This document shows positions 52,536 to 63,095 of a DNA stretch of 64,000 nt, piece by piece; position 1 is the first letter of the stretch; the number at the start of each line of letters is the position of its first letter. The stretch is from Elainella saxicola E1. Its GTDB lineage: Bacteria; Cyanobacteriota; Cyanobacteriia; Elainellales; Elainellaceae. The notes below the pieces were generated by a model. The model was not told the origin of the DNA and made no database searches. It was given only the letters and a program-made list of their open reading frames with translations. Both the position numbers and the translations under genes were made by a program. Location of the stretch: assembly GCA_002796835.1 (NCBI GenBank), contig LUGL01000026.1, forward strand, positions 13,070-77,069. Reading direction: 5' to 3'.

Positions 52536-53429
52536 ATGCAGACTGTTGTTGCAGCTCCTACTGGTACCTATTGGTCCTGGCGCGGGCATTCCATCTATTA
52601 CGTGAAGGCTGGCGAGCCTCAAGCCGATCGACCTCCTTTGTTGCTGGTTCATGGGTTCGGGGCTTCGACCGATCACTGGCGGAAAAACCTGGCGGGCCTG
52701 GGCGAACAGTTTGAAGTTTGGGCGATCGATCTATTAGGGTTTGGGCGATCGGCCAAGGCAGAAGTGGACTACAGCGGCGATCTATGGCGTGACCAGCTCC
52801 ATGACTTTATTACAGAAGTGATTGGCAAACCTGCTGTATTGGCGGGCAATTCTTTAGGTGGCTACGCTTGCCTTTGTGTCGCAGCTCAACGGTCTGAATC
52901 GGTTGCTGGTCTCATTTTGCTCAATCCAGCCGGACCGTTCACGGAAACTCAGACTGTCGCAAAGCCCGATCCGTTTCGAGAAGTTTTCACGAATATCGTG
53001 CGATCGGTCTTATTGGCACCGCTGCCCAGCTGGTTGCTGTTTCAATATGTGCGGCAAAAATCAATGATTCGCAAAACTCTGGCGAAAGTTTATCTTGACC
53101 AGACTGCAATCACCGATCAACTTGTAGAAGATATTTATCGGCCCTCCTGCGACCCGGGTGCGGCTCAGGTGTTTGCATCTGTATTTAAATCTCCACGAGG
53201 TGAAAAGAATGATGTGCTGCTGAGCCAGATCAGCTGTCCGTTGCTAATGCTCTGGGGAGAAGGCGATCCCTGGATGAATTCCCGATCGCGCGGAGCCCGA
53301 TTTCGAGAGCACTATCCTCAGCTGACAGAATATTATCTCCAGGCAGGTCATTGCCCTCATGACGAAGTGCCTGCCCAAGTCAATGCTCTGATTCAAGATT
53401 GGGTGTTGAGTTTCCCCAGTCATGTTTAA
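52536..53429 (+). CDS. Alpha/beta fold hydrolase
   Basis: 297 aa; LLLVHGFGASTDHWRKN, LAGNSLGGYACL, AGHCPHDEVP. Confidence 0.93.
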   Translation: MQTVVAAPTGTYWSWRGHSIYYVKAGEPQADRPPLLLVHGFGASTDHWRKNLAGLGEQFEVWAIDLLGFGRSAKAEVDYSGDLWRDQLHDFITEVIGKPAVLAGNSLGGYACLCVAAQRSESVAGLILLNPAGPFTETQTVAKPDPFREVFTNIVRSVLLAPLPSWLLFQYVRQKSMIRKTLAKVYLDQTAITDQLVEDIYRPSCDPGAAQVFASVFKSPRGEKNDVLLSQISCPLLMLWGEGDPWMNSRSRGARFREHYPQLTEYYLQAGHCPHDEVPAQVNALIQDWVLSFPSHV

Positions 53430-54004
53430 GCTTCGGCTGTAAAGAACGGCATTACCTGTACATCTTGCTTGAGGTAAAGCGGATGGCGGGGGTGACCGGA
53501 TTGAGTTCGACCCAGACAGGCTAATCGATCGGCTAACAACCCAGAACGATCATTCAAAAGCTGCAAAACAGCTTGATCGCGGCCATGCAGTTTGCCTCCA
53601 TTGCCCCAGGCTAAAATCACTCGATCGGCTTGTTCAACGGCAATTTGGATAAAGCGATCGCATTTGCTGCCGATCGGATCGGGCACCGTTTGGAGCTGCT
53701 GCGGGTAAGGCGTGCGGAAGGCAAACAAATTCACAACTTCTAAAGAGCCGTATTGCCAAGATTGGGCAAACTGTAGACAACGACGGATCGTTGCATCATT
53801 GGTTGAAGCGTCAGCCGTGCTGGGATTGAGCATGATGAATACCACACGAGGCGCATCAGCATGCCAACTTCGCCAGAGCGAATAGCGATAAGTGCCGGTG
53901 GGATCAAAGCAGGCTCCTGCTTTCATGCGATGCTCACCTCTGAGTTGCCAGCAGTCTTCTACGGATATGCTATGACAGAAGCAGAAGCAGCTCAACCTGC
54001 ACAA
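53426..54004 (-). CDS. DUF1643 domain protein
   Basis: RYSLWRSWHADAPRVVFIMLNPSTADASTNDATIRRCLQFAQSWQYGSLEVVNLFAFR; start probably internal (MKAGACFDPTG). Confidence 0.85.
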   Translation of the reverse strand: MCRLSCFCFCHSISVEDCWQLRGEHRMKAGACFDPTGTYRYSLWRSWHADAPRVVFIMLNPSTADASTNDATIRRCLQFAQSWQYGSLEVVNLFAFRTPYPQQLQTVPDPIGSKCDRFIQIAVEQADRVILAWGNGGKLHGRDQAVLQLLNDRSGLLADRLACLGRTQSGHPRHPLYLKQDVQVMPFFTAEA

Positions 54005-54088
54005 TTTTGCAGTGATTCGGTAGGCTAGGAGATAGATTTTGCGAGCTTATCGCCGCTGACCTCGTACACCCCAAAGGAATATAGAGTC

Positions 54089-54862
54089 ATGGGACTATTC
54101 GACCGTGTAAGCCGCTTGGTTCGAGCCAATATTAACGACACGATTAGCAAGGCGGAAGACCCAGAGAAAATTCTGGAACAAGCCATCATTGACATGCAGG
54201 AAGACCTGGTGCAGCTACGCCAAGCCGTTGCAACAGCGATTGCCAGTCAAAAACGGACGCAACAGCAACAGGCACAAGCCCAGTCAGAGGCTGATAATTG
54301 GCAGCGTCGGGCTCAGCTTGCCTTACAAAAAGGGGATGAGAACTTGGCGCGTGAAGCCTTGAGCCGCAAAAAAGTACAGGCCGAAACTGCCACAGCTCTC
54401 AAGACACAGCTGGATCAGCAGAGCGCGACAGTAGATACCTTGAAGCGAAATTTGATCGCGCTGGAAGGCAAAATTTCTGAAGCCAAAACCAAGAAGGATA
54501 TGCTCAAAGCCCGTGCCAGTGCGGCAAAAGCGAATGAGCAATTGCAGAAAACCGTGGGCAGTTTGGGTACCAGCAGCGCCATGGGAGCCTTTGAACGCAT
54601 GGAAGAAAAGGTGCTGCAAATGGAGGCCCGCTCACAAGCTGCCGCCGAACTAGCTGGGGCTGATTTGGAAAGTCAATTTGCCCAACTTGAATCGGGTAGC
54701 GATGTGGATGATGAATTGGCTGCCATGAAAGCTCAACTATTAGGTGGTACGACGGCTCCTAGTCAGGCATTACCAAGTGCAGCTCCTAGTAGCACGACAC
54801 CTCAAGATGCCACCGTTGATGCGGAATTAGAAGCACTCAAATCCCAGCTTGATCAACTTTAA
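54089..54862 (+). CDS. PspA/IM30 (Vipp1) family protein
   Basis: 257 aa; MGLFDRVSRLVRANINDTISKAEDPEKILEQAIIDMQEDLVQLRQAVA. Confidence 0.95.
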   Translation: MGLFDRVSRLVRANINDTISKAEDPEKILEQAIIDMQEDLVQLRQAVATAIASQKRTQQQQAQAQSEADNWQRRAQLALQKGDENLAREALSRKKVQAETATALKTQLDQQSATVDTLKRNLIALEGKISEAKTKKDMLKARASAAKANEQLQKTVGSLGTSSAMGAFERMEEKVLQMEARSQAAAELAGADLESQFAQLESGSDVDDELAAMKAQLLGGTTAPSQALPSAAPSSTTPQDATVDAELEALKSQLDQL

Positions 54863-55035
54863 GTAAAGTATAGATTTCAAATCAAATTTTCAAGATTCAG
54901 CTGTTTTGCTCTGGTCGATCGGTGGGGGTTTTCAATAGATACCTCCACCTTTCTTTTTGGATCTGCATCTTTAAGAAAGCAAATCGCCCAGTAAGCTAGA
55001 AAGAGGTAATTCTAAAGTTTTGTTGAACTTTTGAT

Positions 55036-55365
55036 ATGAGTAGCGTGGTTACTATTTCTGATCCCCAGTTTTCTGAGGAAGTTCTAGATGCGGGCCAACC
55101 CGTTCTCGTCTATTTTTGGGCAACCTGGTGTGGCCCCTGCCGCCTCATGGCCCCAGCCATAGAAGCCGTTGCTGCTCAGTATAGCGATCGGTTAAAAGTT
55201 GTCAAAATGGAAATTGATCCCAATCCAGAATCTGTCGCTCAATATCAAGTTGAAGGCGTACCAGCTTTACGGCTGTTTCAGAATGGTCAAGTGATTCAAT
55301 CCACGGAAGGGGCTATGAATAAACAGAAGTTAGAGGAATTCCTCACAACTGTTTTGTTTGCCTGA
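55036..55365 (+). CDS. Thioredoxin
   Basis: 109 aa; VLVYFWATWCGPCRLMAPAIE. Confidence 0.95.
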   Translation: MSSVVTISDPQFSEEVLDAGQPVLVYFWATWCGPCRLMAPAIEAVAAQYSDRLKVVKMEIDPNPESVAQYQVEGVPALRLFQNGQVIQSTEGAMNKQKLEEFLTTVLFA

Positions 55366-55440
55366 TATGACTCACGACGGTTAGACATTGTTAGCCTCGT
55401 TTAACTTCCCTCTCGATCGTTTCTTTCGCTCATTTCCCTT

Positions 55441-56610
55441 ATGCAACTTGCCGATCGCCTCAAACCACTTCAAGCCAATGTCTTTGCCGATATGGATCGG
55501 GCTAAGGCAAAAGCAAAGGCTGCTGGTCAGCAAATCATTGACTTATCGCTCGGCTCGTCGGATTTGCCCACACCATCCCACATCTTGGAGGCGATCGCTG
55601 CATCTTTGTCCGATCGTAATACCCATGGCTATCTGCTCTTTCATGGCACTCGGAATTTTCGGCAGGCTGCGGCCCAGTGGTACACCCAGAAATTTGGTGT
55701 GGCGATCGATCCAGAAACTGAAGTATTGCCGCTGATTGGCTCCCAGGAAGGTACAGCCCATCTGCCGTTAGCAGTCCTGAATCCTGGCGATTTTGCCCTC
55801 TTGCTCGATCCGGGCTACCCTTCCCATGCGGGCGGCGTTTACTTGGCAGGCGGCCAAATTTACGCGATGCCGCTACAGGCTGAAAACAATTTTTTGCCAA
55901 TTTTCTCAGACGTGCCTGCTCCTGTTTTGGCCCAAGCTCGCATGATGGTGCTGAGCTACCCGCACAATCCGACTACAGCAGTGGCGTCGCTGGACTTTTT
56001 CAAAACAGCAGTGGCTTTCTGCGACCAGCATGATCTGGTGCTTGTGCATGATTTTCCTTATGCTGACCTGTATTTTACTGGGGATCCGCCGCCTTCCATT
56101 CTTCAGGCTGATCCTGAGAAAACCCGATCGATCGAATTCTTCACGCTGTCTAAGTCTTACAACATGGGTGGCTTCCGGGTGGGTTATGCGATCGGCAATG
56201 CCACTTTGATTCAAGCCTTACGTCAGGTCAAAGCATCGGTAGACTTCAATCAATATCTTGGCATCTTAAATGGAGCTGCTGCTGCACTCAACGGTCCCCA
56301 GGATACTGTGCATCAGATGGTGCAAACCTTCCAACGTCGTCGGGATGTATTTGCAGCAGCCCTCCATCGAATTGGTTGGGAGGTGCCTGTACCCACAGCA
56401 ACAATGTATATTTGGGCAAAACTGCCAGAGCCTTGGACTGCTCGTTCGCTCGATTTTGCTATTCAATTGGTAGAGCAAACCGGGGTAGCTGTTTCTCCTG
56501 GAGCAGGATTTGGCAAGACCGGGGAAGGCTATGTTCGCTTTGCGCTTGTGCATGAGCCAGCAATTTTAGAAACAGCGGTCGATCGCATTGCTCAGTTTCT
56601 GCGGTCTTAA
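55441..56610 (+). CDS. Class I/II aminotransferase (LL-diaminopimelate aminotransferase-like)
   Basis: 389 aa; FTLSKSYNMGGFRVGYAIGN PLP-lysine motif; YPHNPTTAVAS. Confidence 0.85.
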   Translation: MQLADRLKPLQANVFADMDRAKAKAKAAGQQIIDLSLGSSDLPTPSHILEAIAASLSDRNTHGYLLFHGTRNFRQAAAQWYTQKFGVAIDPETEVLPLIGSQEGTAHLPLAVLNPGDFALLLDPGYPSHAGGVYLAGGQIYAMPLQAENNFLPIFSDVPAPVLAQARMMVLSYPHNPTTAVASLDFFKTAVAFCDQHDLVLVHDFPYADLYFTGDPPPSILQADPEKTRSIEFFTLSKSYNMGGFRVGYAIGNATLIQALRQVKASVDFNQYLGILNGAAAALNGPQDTVHQMVQTFQRRRDVFAAALHRIGWEVPVPTATMYIWAKLPEPWTARSLDFAIQLVEQTGVAVSPGAGFGKTGEGYVRFALVHEPAILETAVDRIAQFLRS

Positions 56611-56637
56611 CCAGGGAATGACGGCGCAAATATCAAC

Positions 56638-58137
56638 ATGTTCAAGTCAACGAAGGAGCATTTAAGCGGGGAATTTTTGAACTGGAGGTATTTCAGCTGG
56701 AAAGTTCTGATCTGGAAACTTTTCCTGGGCATGATCGTTTTGCTGCCGCTCCCAGCCTTTGCTCAAGTCAATTCAACCTGTCAGGCTGATCTAGCCAATC
56801 AAATCGAAGCAATCACCGATCGTCCAGAATTCCAGCGAACCCACTGGGGAATTTTGGCACAAACGATCGGACCTGATCCCCAAACGCTATATGCCCAGGA
56901 GGCAGACCATTTTTTTATTCCAGCTTCCAATGTGAAGCTACTCACAACGGCTGCGGCCCTGACTCGACTAGGGGCTGATTTTCGTATCCGCACTTCTATT
57001 TATCAACTTCCCAGTTCAGCTAACCAAACCGTTTTGCAAATTGTGGGGCAAGGTGATCCCAGTTTGGGCGATGCCCAACTTGAAACGCTGGCTCAGCAGT
57101 TGTTCGATCGCGGTATTCGTCAGATCGAACGATTAATTGCGGACGATCATTATTTTCGAGGTGAGATGGTGAATCCCACTTGGGAATGGGGTGATTTGCA
57201 AGCAGGATACGGCGCTCCCGCGAACAGCTTGATCTTGAACCAGAACTCGATTGATCTCACTTTGGTTCCGCAACTCCTTCATCAACCTCTGCAAGTATTG
57301 TGGGATAACCCATCTGAAGCCAACGGTTGGCAGATTATCAATCAATCGGATACGGTTGCGGCGAATGCACCTGAGTTTGTAGATGTGGGCCGAGATTTGC
57401 ACCGACCCATTCTCTATGTGCGAGGTAATCTGCGCGTGGGATCAGCCGCTGAACCCGTTGCAGTCTCGATTCCTCAACCGACTGAGCATTTTCTCGATCG
57501 GTTTCGTCAAATTCTGGTAGCCCAAGGCATTCAAGTGCAGCAGCAAAACATTGCGATCGATCCCTTGCCCAGTTCTGCTGAGCCGATCGCCACTCTAGAG
57601 TCTGCTTCCCTCTTAGAGCTACTGCAAGAAACCAACCAGTACAGCAATAATCTTTACGCAGAAGCTATTTTACGAATTCTTGGCAACACTGCTTATCCGC
57701 AGCCTCAATCCAGTCTTGAAGCTGGAATCAAGGCGATTAAACAAGTTTTGACCTCGCTAGGTGTTAATCCTGATAGCTACCATCTAGCAGATGGCTCTGG
57801 CCTTTCTCGCCAGAATCTAGTCAGTCCTGAAGCTTTAGTTGAAACATTACAGGGCATGGCCGTTTCACCCAATGCCAAACTTTACCGGACCACCTTAGCA
57901 ACAGCTGGGATCAGTGGCACATTGCGCAATCGCTTTCAAGACACAGCCATTGCAGGAAAATTCCAGGGCAAATCGGGAAGCCTCACGGGGATTGTTACTT
58001 TGTCGGGCTATCTAGAACGGGAAAACTCCTCCCAACTGGTGCTCAGCATTCTGGTCAATCAAACCGAACAACCACTTACAACAGTTCAAGCCACTATCGA
58101 TCGCATTGTGGAAGTCCTTTGGCGATCGTCTTGCTAG
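56638..58137 (+). CDS. dacB: D-alanyl-D-alanine carboxypeptidase/endopeptidase (PBP4, S13 family)
   Basis: 499 aa; FIPASNVKLLTTAAALTRLG (SxxK), YSNNLYAEAILR (SxN), GKSGSLTGI (KSG). Confidence 0.94.
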   Translation: MFKSTKEHLSGEFLNWRYFSWKVLIWKLFLGMIVLLPLPAFAQVNSTCQADLANQIEAITDRPEFQRTHWGILAQTIGPDPQTLYAQEADHFFIPASNVKLLTTAAALTRLGADFRIRTSIYQLPSSANQTVLQIVGQGDPSLGDAQLETLAQQLFDRGIRQIERLIADDHYFRGEMVNPTWEWGDLQAGYGAPANSLILNQNSIDLTLVPQLLHQPLQVLWDNPSEANGWQIINQSDTVAANAPEFVDVGRDLHRPILYVRGNLRVGSAAEPVAVSIPQPTEHFLDRFRQILVAQGIQVQQQNIAIDPLPSSAEPIATLESASLLELLQETNQYSNNLYAEAILRILGNTAYPQPQSSLEAGIKAIKQVLTSLGVNPDSYHLADGSGLSRQNLVSPEALVETLQGMAVSPNAKLYRTTLATAGISGTLRNRFQDTAIAGKFQGKSGSLTGIVTLSGYLERENSSQLVLSILVNQTEQPLTTVQATIDRIVEVLWRSSC

Positions 58138-58237
58138 TGGAGCGGGGATCAAACTCTGCCGCACTCTAATTTTGATCCCGTTCTATCTTGACAAGGTAAA
58201 GTTTTACACGGATGATTAAGTTATCTTATTGAACCCT

Positions 58238-58582
58238 TCAGGAAAATTGAGCAGCCGCAGGGCGGTACTCGGAGGGTTTAATCTGATATTTCACTAAATT
58301 AGCCAACTCTTGAAGCTGATTGATTGCTTCAGCGCCTTCTAACTTCATGAGTTCTCGATCGTCCCGCATTTCTGTCCAGGTAATCCCATAGTCTGAAACC
58401 AAAAAGCGAATGAGGTGGTTTTCGCCCAAGCTCACCATAAAGGAAGCGCTATTCATTTGGCCTCCACAGGTATAGCAAGAAGCAAGATACCCTCGCTGCT
58501 CCAATACGGTTGCCAGCGCTTGAAGGTTCATGACTAGGTCCTGAACAAATTGGCGGTGCTGTTCTGCAAGTCTGAGGAACAT
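58238..58582 (-). CDS. DUF1815-like protein
   Basis: 114 aa; MFLRLAEQHRQFVQDLVMNLQALATVLEQRGYLASCYTCGGQMNSASFMVSLGENHLIRFLVSDYGITW. Confidence 0.8.
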   Translation of the reverse strand: MFLRLAEQHRQFVQDLVMNLQALATVLEQRGYLASCYTCGGQMNSASFMVSLGENHLIRFLVSDYGITWTEMRDDRELMKLEGAEAINQLQELANLVKYQIKPSEYRPAAAQFS

Positions 58583-59100
58583 TTATTAGACCTCCTATCA
58601 CCACACTATCAGACCATTCTAAATCTTTTTATGTTTTCTTAAACATTTAGCCAAAATCTGGCGATTCAGTTATTCTGGGTGGCTTGATGTAACTGTAAGT
58701 GGATACTGACTATATGAGGCAAGTTCAGGCATAAATTGAGTCTTTTCTAGACTAACCGATGGTTTTTATTGATGCCGTATCAAGCACAACAAGACTAAAC
58801 CACCCTCACTAGCACTAAATCATTTTCAGCCTAGCTTGTCCTTTGAGTTATCGAGGGAAATTGTTAGGCTTTGCAATAGAGATTGGTATCAAAAGCAATA
58901 TCGAGAATCATCAACAAAGATGACTGGCTAAATCCTGTCATGCTGATGACTCCCGTGCTACTTCCAAAAGTAGGACTTGCAGCAAATCTCCAATTGCTTT
59001 TGCATGAAATACCTACTGAGGCATAGCATTTGCTACACCTGGACAGTAGGAACTTCCGGATTCTCGGTGAATTTAGTTCGCTAGATTTAATTCACTAGAT

Positions 59101-59313
59101 TTAATTCACCTGCCACCAGCCAAAAGCAGGGCCGATAAAACGTACTGTCACCCAATACAGTACTAAAACGCCAATGCCAATCCAAGCCCCTCGTGTGCTC
59201 CAGCTGACAAACTGATTGGCTTGGCTTTTCTTGACGGGCAGCCATGGCAGAATATTTTCTTCCTGGCCATACTTATCGCCCAATGACTCTTTGCGTCGTT
59301 TTGAATCACCCAT
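59101..59313 (-). CDS. DUF2839-like small membrane protein
   Basis: 70 aa; MGDSKRRKESLGDKYGQEENILPWLPVKKSQANQFVSWSTRGAWIGIGVLVLYWVTVRFIGPAFGWW. Confidence 0.8.
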   Translation of the reverse strand: MGDSKRRKESLGDKYGQEENILPWLPVKKSQANQFVSWSTRGAWIGIGVLVLYWVTVRFIGPAFGWWQVN

Positions 59314-59411
59314 AATGACCTTTTGCTGTCGTAATACTGGTTTTAAAGGAGTTCTGATGATTCATTGATCATACCGTTTTGGCAGAGCCGGATAAATCAG
59401 GTTGTCAGGCA

Positions 59412-60980
59412 CTAATCGATCGTGCTTAACCCTTCAAAGTGTGCAAACAAACTTGCATCAACATAATTAATCCGGGCCAAGGGACTCATGGCAACCAGAA
59501 CCTGCTGTCCATAGGTACGATGATTGACACGATTATCCAGCAGGGCCACGACTCCTTGAGACTCACGAACAGGAGCGATCGCCCGCTGCAACTCACTCAA
59601 AGCTTCAGGCAACAGATAGAGACGAAACCAGTCTTGCCTAGCCCGTTTGTAATGTGCTACCCGACCGGCAACCAGCGGATCTTCTAAGGAAGGCAGGGGT
59701 AGAGTGGCAATGATCAATAAGTTGGGAGCGGGTAAAACGGCTTGATGTTGTCGCCAAAAATCCCAGCCTGTGACTAAAATGCCATTTTCGTCCAAACAGG
59801 TCTTTTCGACTTGAACCCGCGAACCAAGCTCTGCTGCCAAGATTGAACCCATTTGGCCTTTTAGGGGTACATCACCCACCAGCAAAACCGTCAACCCTTG
59901 ATTTGCCGTATTGGTTGCGTTCAGCAAAGCCCGTACCTCTTGAAGCACAACGGGCTGAAACTGAGGAGTGTTAGGCATCGGCAAGCCATCTGGCAAATAG
60001 AGTTGAATCAACTCATGCTGGCGATCGGGCGAGAACTTGACACAGGTAAGGTCTGTCAATCCCAATCTTTGCCGAAAGGTAGGAGCCTCCGTTTCCATAT
60101 CCAACGCACCGCCAATCAGCACCACGGGCTGCCGCTCCCAGACTGATTGCATCATCGTTGCCACTTCAGCAGGTGCAGAATGGAGTGAGAACTGTCCCTG
60201 TTGCCGCGCCACTTCTATCCAAAATAACTGGTCTTGCTGCAAAAGCTGTTGACCAAATTTTTGCCAGGGCTGAAGCAGCAAGTTGTTAAATGCAATTGAG
60301 CTGCCTTCTTCAGAAGTGACCAAGGGCACAACCTCATACAAATCCTGCAAGACAGCTTGTTCTGAGGATTCTAATAAATAGCGATCGTAAGGATTGACCG
60401 GATGCTGAAAGACCGATCGAGTTAGCTGCACTCGTTTATCGCGAATGAAATCAGCCTGCTCAGGATACTGCTGCATCAGCACATCCCAGTCTTGGGGACG
60501 CAGCGTGACGGTCAATAGCGATCGAGTCCATTCTTCCAGGTCATCCACCCCATCGATCACTGTCAGCACTTCAGAGGGAAATCGGCCCTCATGACGTAAT
60601 CGATCGCTTAACCAAGCCTGAGGCGTCGTGAGCAGCAGCCCTCGAAACTCACTCCCCAACCAGCGATCGCCCGTTTGAATTGGTTTTTCGGTAACAATCC
60701 ACTGCCGCAGACGTGGAATTTCTACCATCAGCAACCGTTGTTGCACTGCTTCCGACACCACAAGCACAGCAGGCTCTTGCCAAATTAACAGCGGCATTAA
60801 ATAGCTCAAACGATAGCGGCCATGGTAACCCGATGGTGCCCCTGCCTGGATGAGAGCACTGCGTCCCAGGCGTAATGCCCGCGCCACTAACCTTGCCATC
60901 GTCAAATGATGGGGCCAGTAAGGCTCGCCTTGCTCTCGTAAAAAAGCGCGCAGTTGTTGGTGAACTTCAACCTCAATCAC
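59412..60980 (-). CDS. DinG/Rad3-like helicase-related protein lacking canonical Walker motifs
   Basis: 522 aa; IQAGAPSGYHGRYRLSYLMPLL at Walker A position; LTVIDGVDDLEEW at DEAH position; C-terminal helicase-like TLPLPSLEDPLVAGRVAHYKR...AVLPEALSELQRAIAPVRESQGVVALLDNR. Confidence 0.7.
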   Translation of the reverse strand: MIEVEVHQQLRAFLREQGEPYWPHHLTMARLVARALRLGRSALIQAGAPSGYHGRYRLSYLMPLLIWQEPAVLVVSEAVQQRLLMVEIPRLRQWIVTEKPIQTGDRWLGSEFRGLLLTTPQAWLSDRLRHEGRFPSEVLTVIDGVDDLEEWTRSLLTVTLRPQDWDVLMQQYPEQADFIRDKRVQLTRSVFQHPVNPYDRYLLESSEQAVLQDLYEVVPLVTSEEGSSIAFNNLLLQPWQKFGQQLLQQDQLFWIEVARQQGQFSLHSAPAEVATMMQSVWERQPVVLIGGALDMETEAPTFRQRLGLTDLTCVKFSPDRQHELIQLYLPDGLPMPNTPQFQPVVLQEVRALLNATNTANQGLTVLLVGDVPLKGQMGSILAAELGSRVQVEKTCLDENGILVTGWDFWRQHQAVLPAPNLLIIATLPLPSLEDPLVAGRVAHYKRARQDWFRLYLLPEALSELQRAIAPVRESQGVVALLDNRVNHRTYGQQVLVAMSPLARINYVDASLFAHFEGLSTID

Positions 60981-61148
60981 AGGCGTTATTGCATCCTAGA
61001 TGAACTTCATTGTGACACAAACTACTAGCCTCCTTGGCAGCAAGGTGAGCCAACCGCAGTCGTGCCAATGTGCTATAAAGTCCAGAGTCCAAACCGCTAG
61101 CGCTGAAGTCTAGCGTCTTAAAAGTCTAGCAAACTGAACTGGGGGGGT

Positions 61149-61994
61149 ATGGAGATAGGAATTGTTGGATTAGGGCTAATTGGCGGGTCGTTAGCGATCG
61201 ATCTGCGGCGGCAGGGGCATACCTTGGTAGGGGTGAGTCGTCGGAAGGAAACCTGCGAACAGGCGATCGATCGAGAAATCGTTGATCAAGCCAGTACCAA
61301 TTTAGCCATCTTAGCCACTGCAGAAGTCATTTTCCTTTGTACGCCACTCCATAGTCTGGCAACCACCGTGGACCAACTGCTTCCTTACCTAGATCCAGCA
61401 ACGATCCTAACTGATGTCGGTTCTGTCAAACTTAGCGTTGTCGCAGAGCTAGAGCCCAAATGGCCCAACTTTGTGGGCGGACATCCCATGGCCGGGAAAG
61501 CCGAAAGTGGATTAGAGGTTGCCCAAGCCAATTTATTTGTCGATCGCGCCTACGTGCTGACACCCACTGCAACCACCCCAGCAGCAGCTACCGAAACGAT
61601 CGCCAGTCTCGCTCGATCGCTGCAATGTCGCGTTTATTATTGTGATCCCGCTGAGCATGATTGTGCGGTCGCCTGGATTTCTCATCTGCCCGTGATGATT
61701 AGCGCCAGTCTCATTGCAGCCTGTTTGAATCAGCCCGATCGCAGCGTATTGAAGCTTGCTCAGGAACTTGCTAGCTCAGGTTTTCGAGATACCAGTCGGG
61801 TTGGGGGCGGCAATCCAGAGCTGGGATTAATGATGGCCCGCTATAATCAACCTGCTTTACTGCAATCGCTTTACGCTTATCGTCAGCAGCTTGATCAGAT
61901 CATCCAGCAAATTGAACAGTCCGATTGGAACACCCTAGAGCAACAGTTGCTGCAAACTCAGCAGGGACGCTCCCAATTCAGCGGGACAACCTGA
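61149..61994 (+). CDS. tyrA: Prephenate/arogenate dehydrogenase
   Basis: 281 aa; IGIVGLGLIGGSLAIDLRRQGH; DVGSVKLSV; FVGGHPMAGKAESGLE. Confidence 0.95.
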   Translation: MEIGIVGLGLIGGSLAIDLRRQGHTLVGVSRRKETCEQAIDREIVDQASTNLAILATAEVIFLCTPLHSLATTVDQLLPYLDPATILTDVGSVKLSVVAELEPKWPNFVGGHPMAGKAESGLEVAQANLFVDRAYVLTPTATTPAAATETIASLARSLQCRVYYCDPAEHDCAVAWISHLPVMISASLIAACLNQPDRSVLKLAQELASSGFRDTSRVGGGNPELGLMMARYNQPALLQSLYAYRQQLDQIIQQIEQSDWNTLEQQLLQTQQGRSQFSGTT

Positions 61995-62052
61995 AAGCGC
62001 AATGCTGAAGTCATTGGCAGAAGCATCAATGATTCCAAACCTAACTTCCAAG

Positions 62053-62604
62053 CTATTCCAATTCCAGAAGCTTTAACCCCAAAGCCTGCCGCAATGCCGT
62101 CAATTCATCTCGGTGAGCAGTCACTGTCAGCAAACTTTGAGAAGACGGCTCTTGATTCAAATCTTGATTTAGAAACTCGACTTGCAGGGCTACCTGCTCT
62201 GGTCGGCCCGCTTTTTTCCAATAGAACAACCCTGCCAAGGGAGCCAATAGCAACAGCAAAGGAACAGCGTTAGTGATCGCGGGAAACAGGAAGGAAAGGA
62301 CTAAGCCTAAACATAAGACCCCGACCGCCGCTAACAATGAAAGAAAAACTGCCAGGAATAAACTGGGACGAACCATTCCTTCATAAATCACCTGATTTTC
62401 GGCTGCATCAACCGTGGCCAAATGATAAGCTCGCTCAGCAAAATACTGCTGTAAGCGCTCCAATAATGGTTCACCTTGCTGATCGGCTAGCAATTTAGCA
62501 ACTTCTGTACGATCTTTGGCAGAAGCTCGAATAAAGAACACAAGCCCGACTGCCAATAAGGCTGTCAATAAAGCAGTGGAGGCTAGAACAGAAGTTTGCA
62601 TCAA
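62053..62604 (-). CDS. Cofactor assembly of complex C subunit B-like (CCB1/DUF3529-like) membrane protein
   Basis: 183 aa; VGLVFFIRASAKDRTEVAKLL...ERAYHLATVDAAENQVIYEGMVRPSLFLAVFLSLLAAVG. Confidence 0.65.
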   Translation of the reverse strand: MMQTSVLASTALLTALLAVGLVFFIRASAKDRTEVAKLLADQQGEPLLERLQQYFAERAYHLATVDAAENQVIYEGMVRPSLFLAVFLSLLAAVGVLCLGLVLSFLFPAITNAVPLLLLLAPLAGLFYWKKAGRPEQVALQVEFLNQDLNQEPSSQSLLTVTAHRDELTALRQALGLKLLELE

Positions 62605-62704
62605 ATCCGTCAGTTAAAAGATCTTCATATTCTATCCTACGACAATCACCGCTCTCCCTGCATCTCGCCATTCCCAGAAAACGCTTTACACAGTTTAATT
62701 GTGT

Positions 62705-63067
62705 TCAAGAATGGGCTGCTGGAACAGGTTTACCTACATAACCCTGCCAGAGATCGGCTAGCTCTTGGGCTTGCTGCTGCCAGTCGGGACAAATTTGATA
62801 CATCCGTCGAGGCCGTCCTCGCCCTTCTACCTTTTTCCAATAGCCAGTAATTACATTTTCATCTTCTAAGAACTTAAGCGCACTATAAAGCACCGTATCC
62901 GACAGTCGGTAATTGGGATACTCTTGCTCCAACAAGCTAATTAACTCTGTGCCATAGGAATCTTTGTGTAACAGCACCGCTAACACATAGCAAACCGCTA
63001 ATTCCTTATTAAGATAGAACGGAGGGGGGTTGCGAAAAAATTGATAAATATCATCAAAAGTAGTCAT
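62705..63067 (-). CDS. PadR-family transcriptional regulator
   Basis: 120 aa; AVCYVLAVLLHKDSYGTELISLLEQEYPNYRLSDTVLYSALKFLEDENVITGYWKKVEGRGRPRRMYQI. Confidence 0.9.
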   Translation of the reverse strand: MTTFDDIYQFFRNPPPFYLNKELAVCYVLAVLLHKDSYGTELISLLEQEYPNYRLSDTVLYSALKFLEDENVITGYWKKVEGRGRPRRMYQICPDWQQQAQELADLWQGYVGKPVPAAHS

Positions 63068-63095
63068 ATCACTTATCTAACCCAGTAGACAGACC

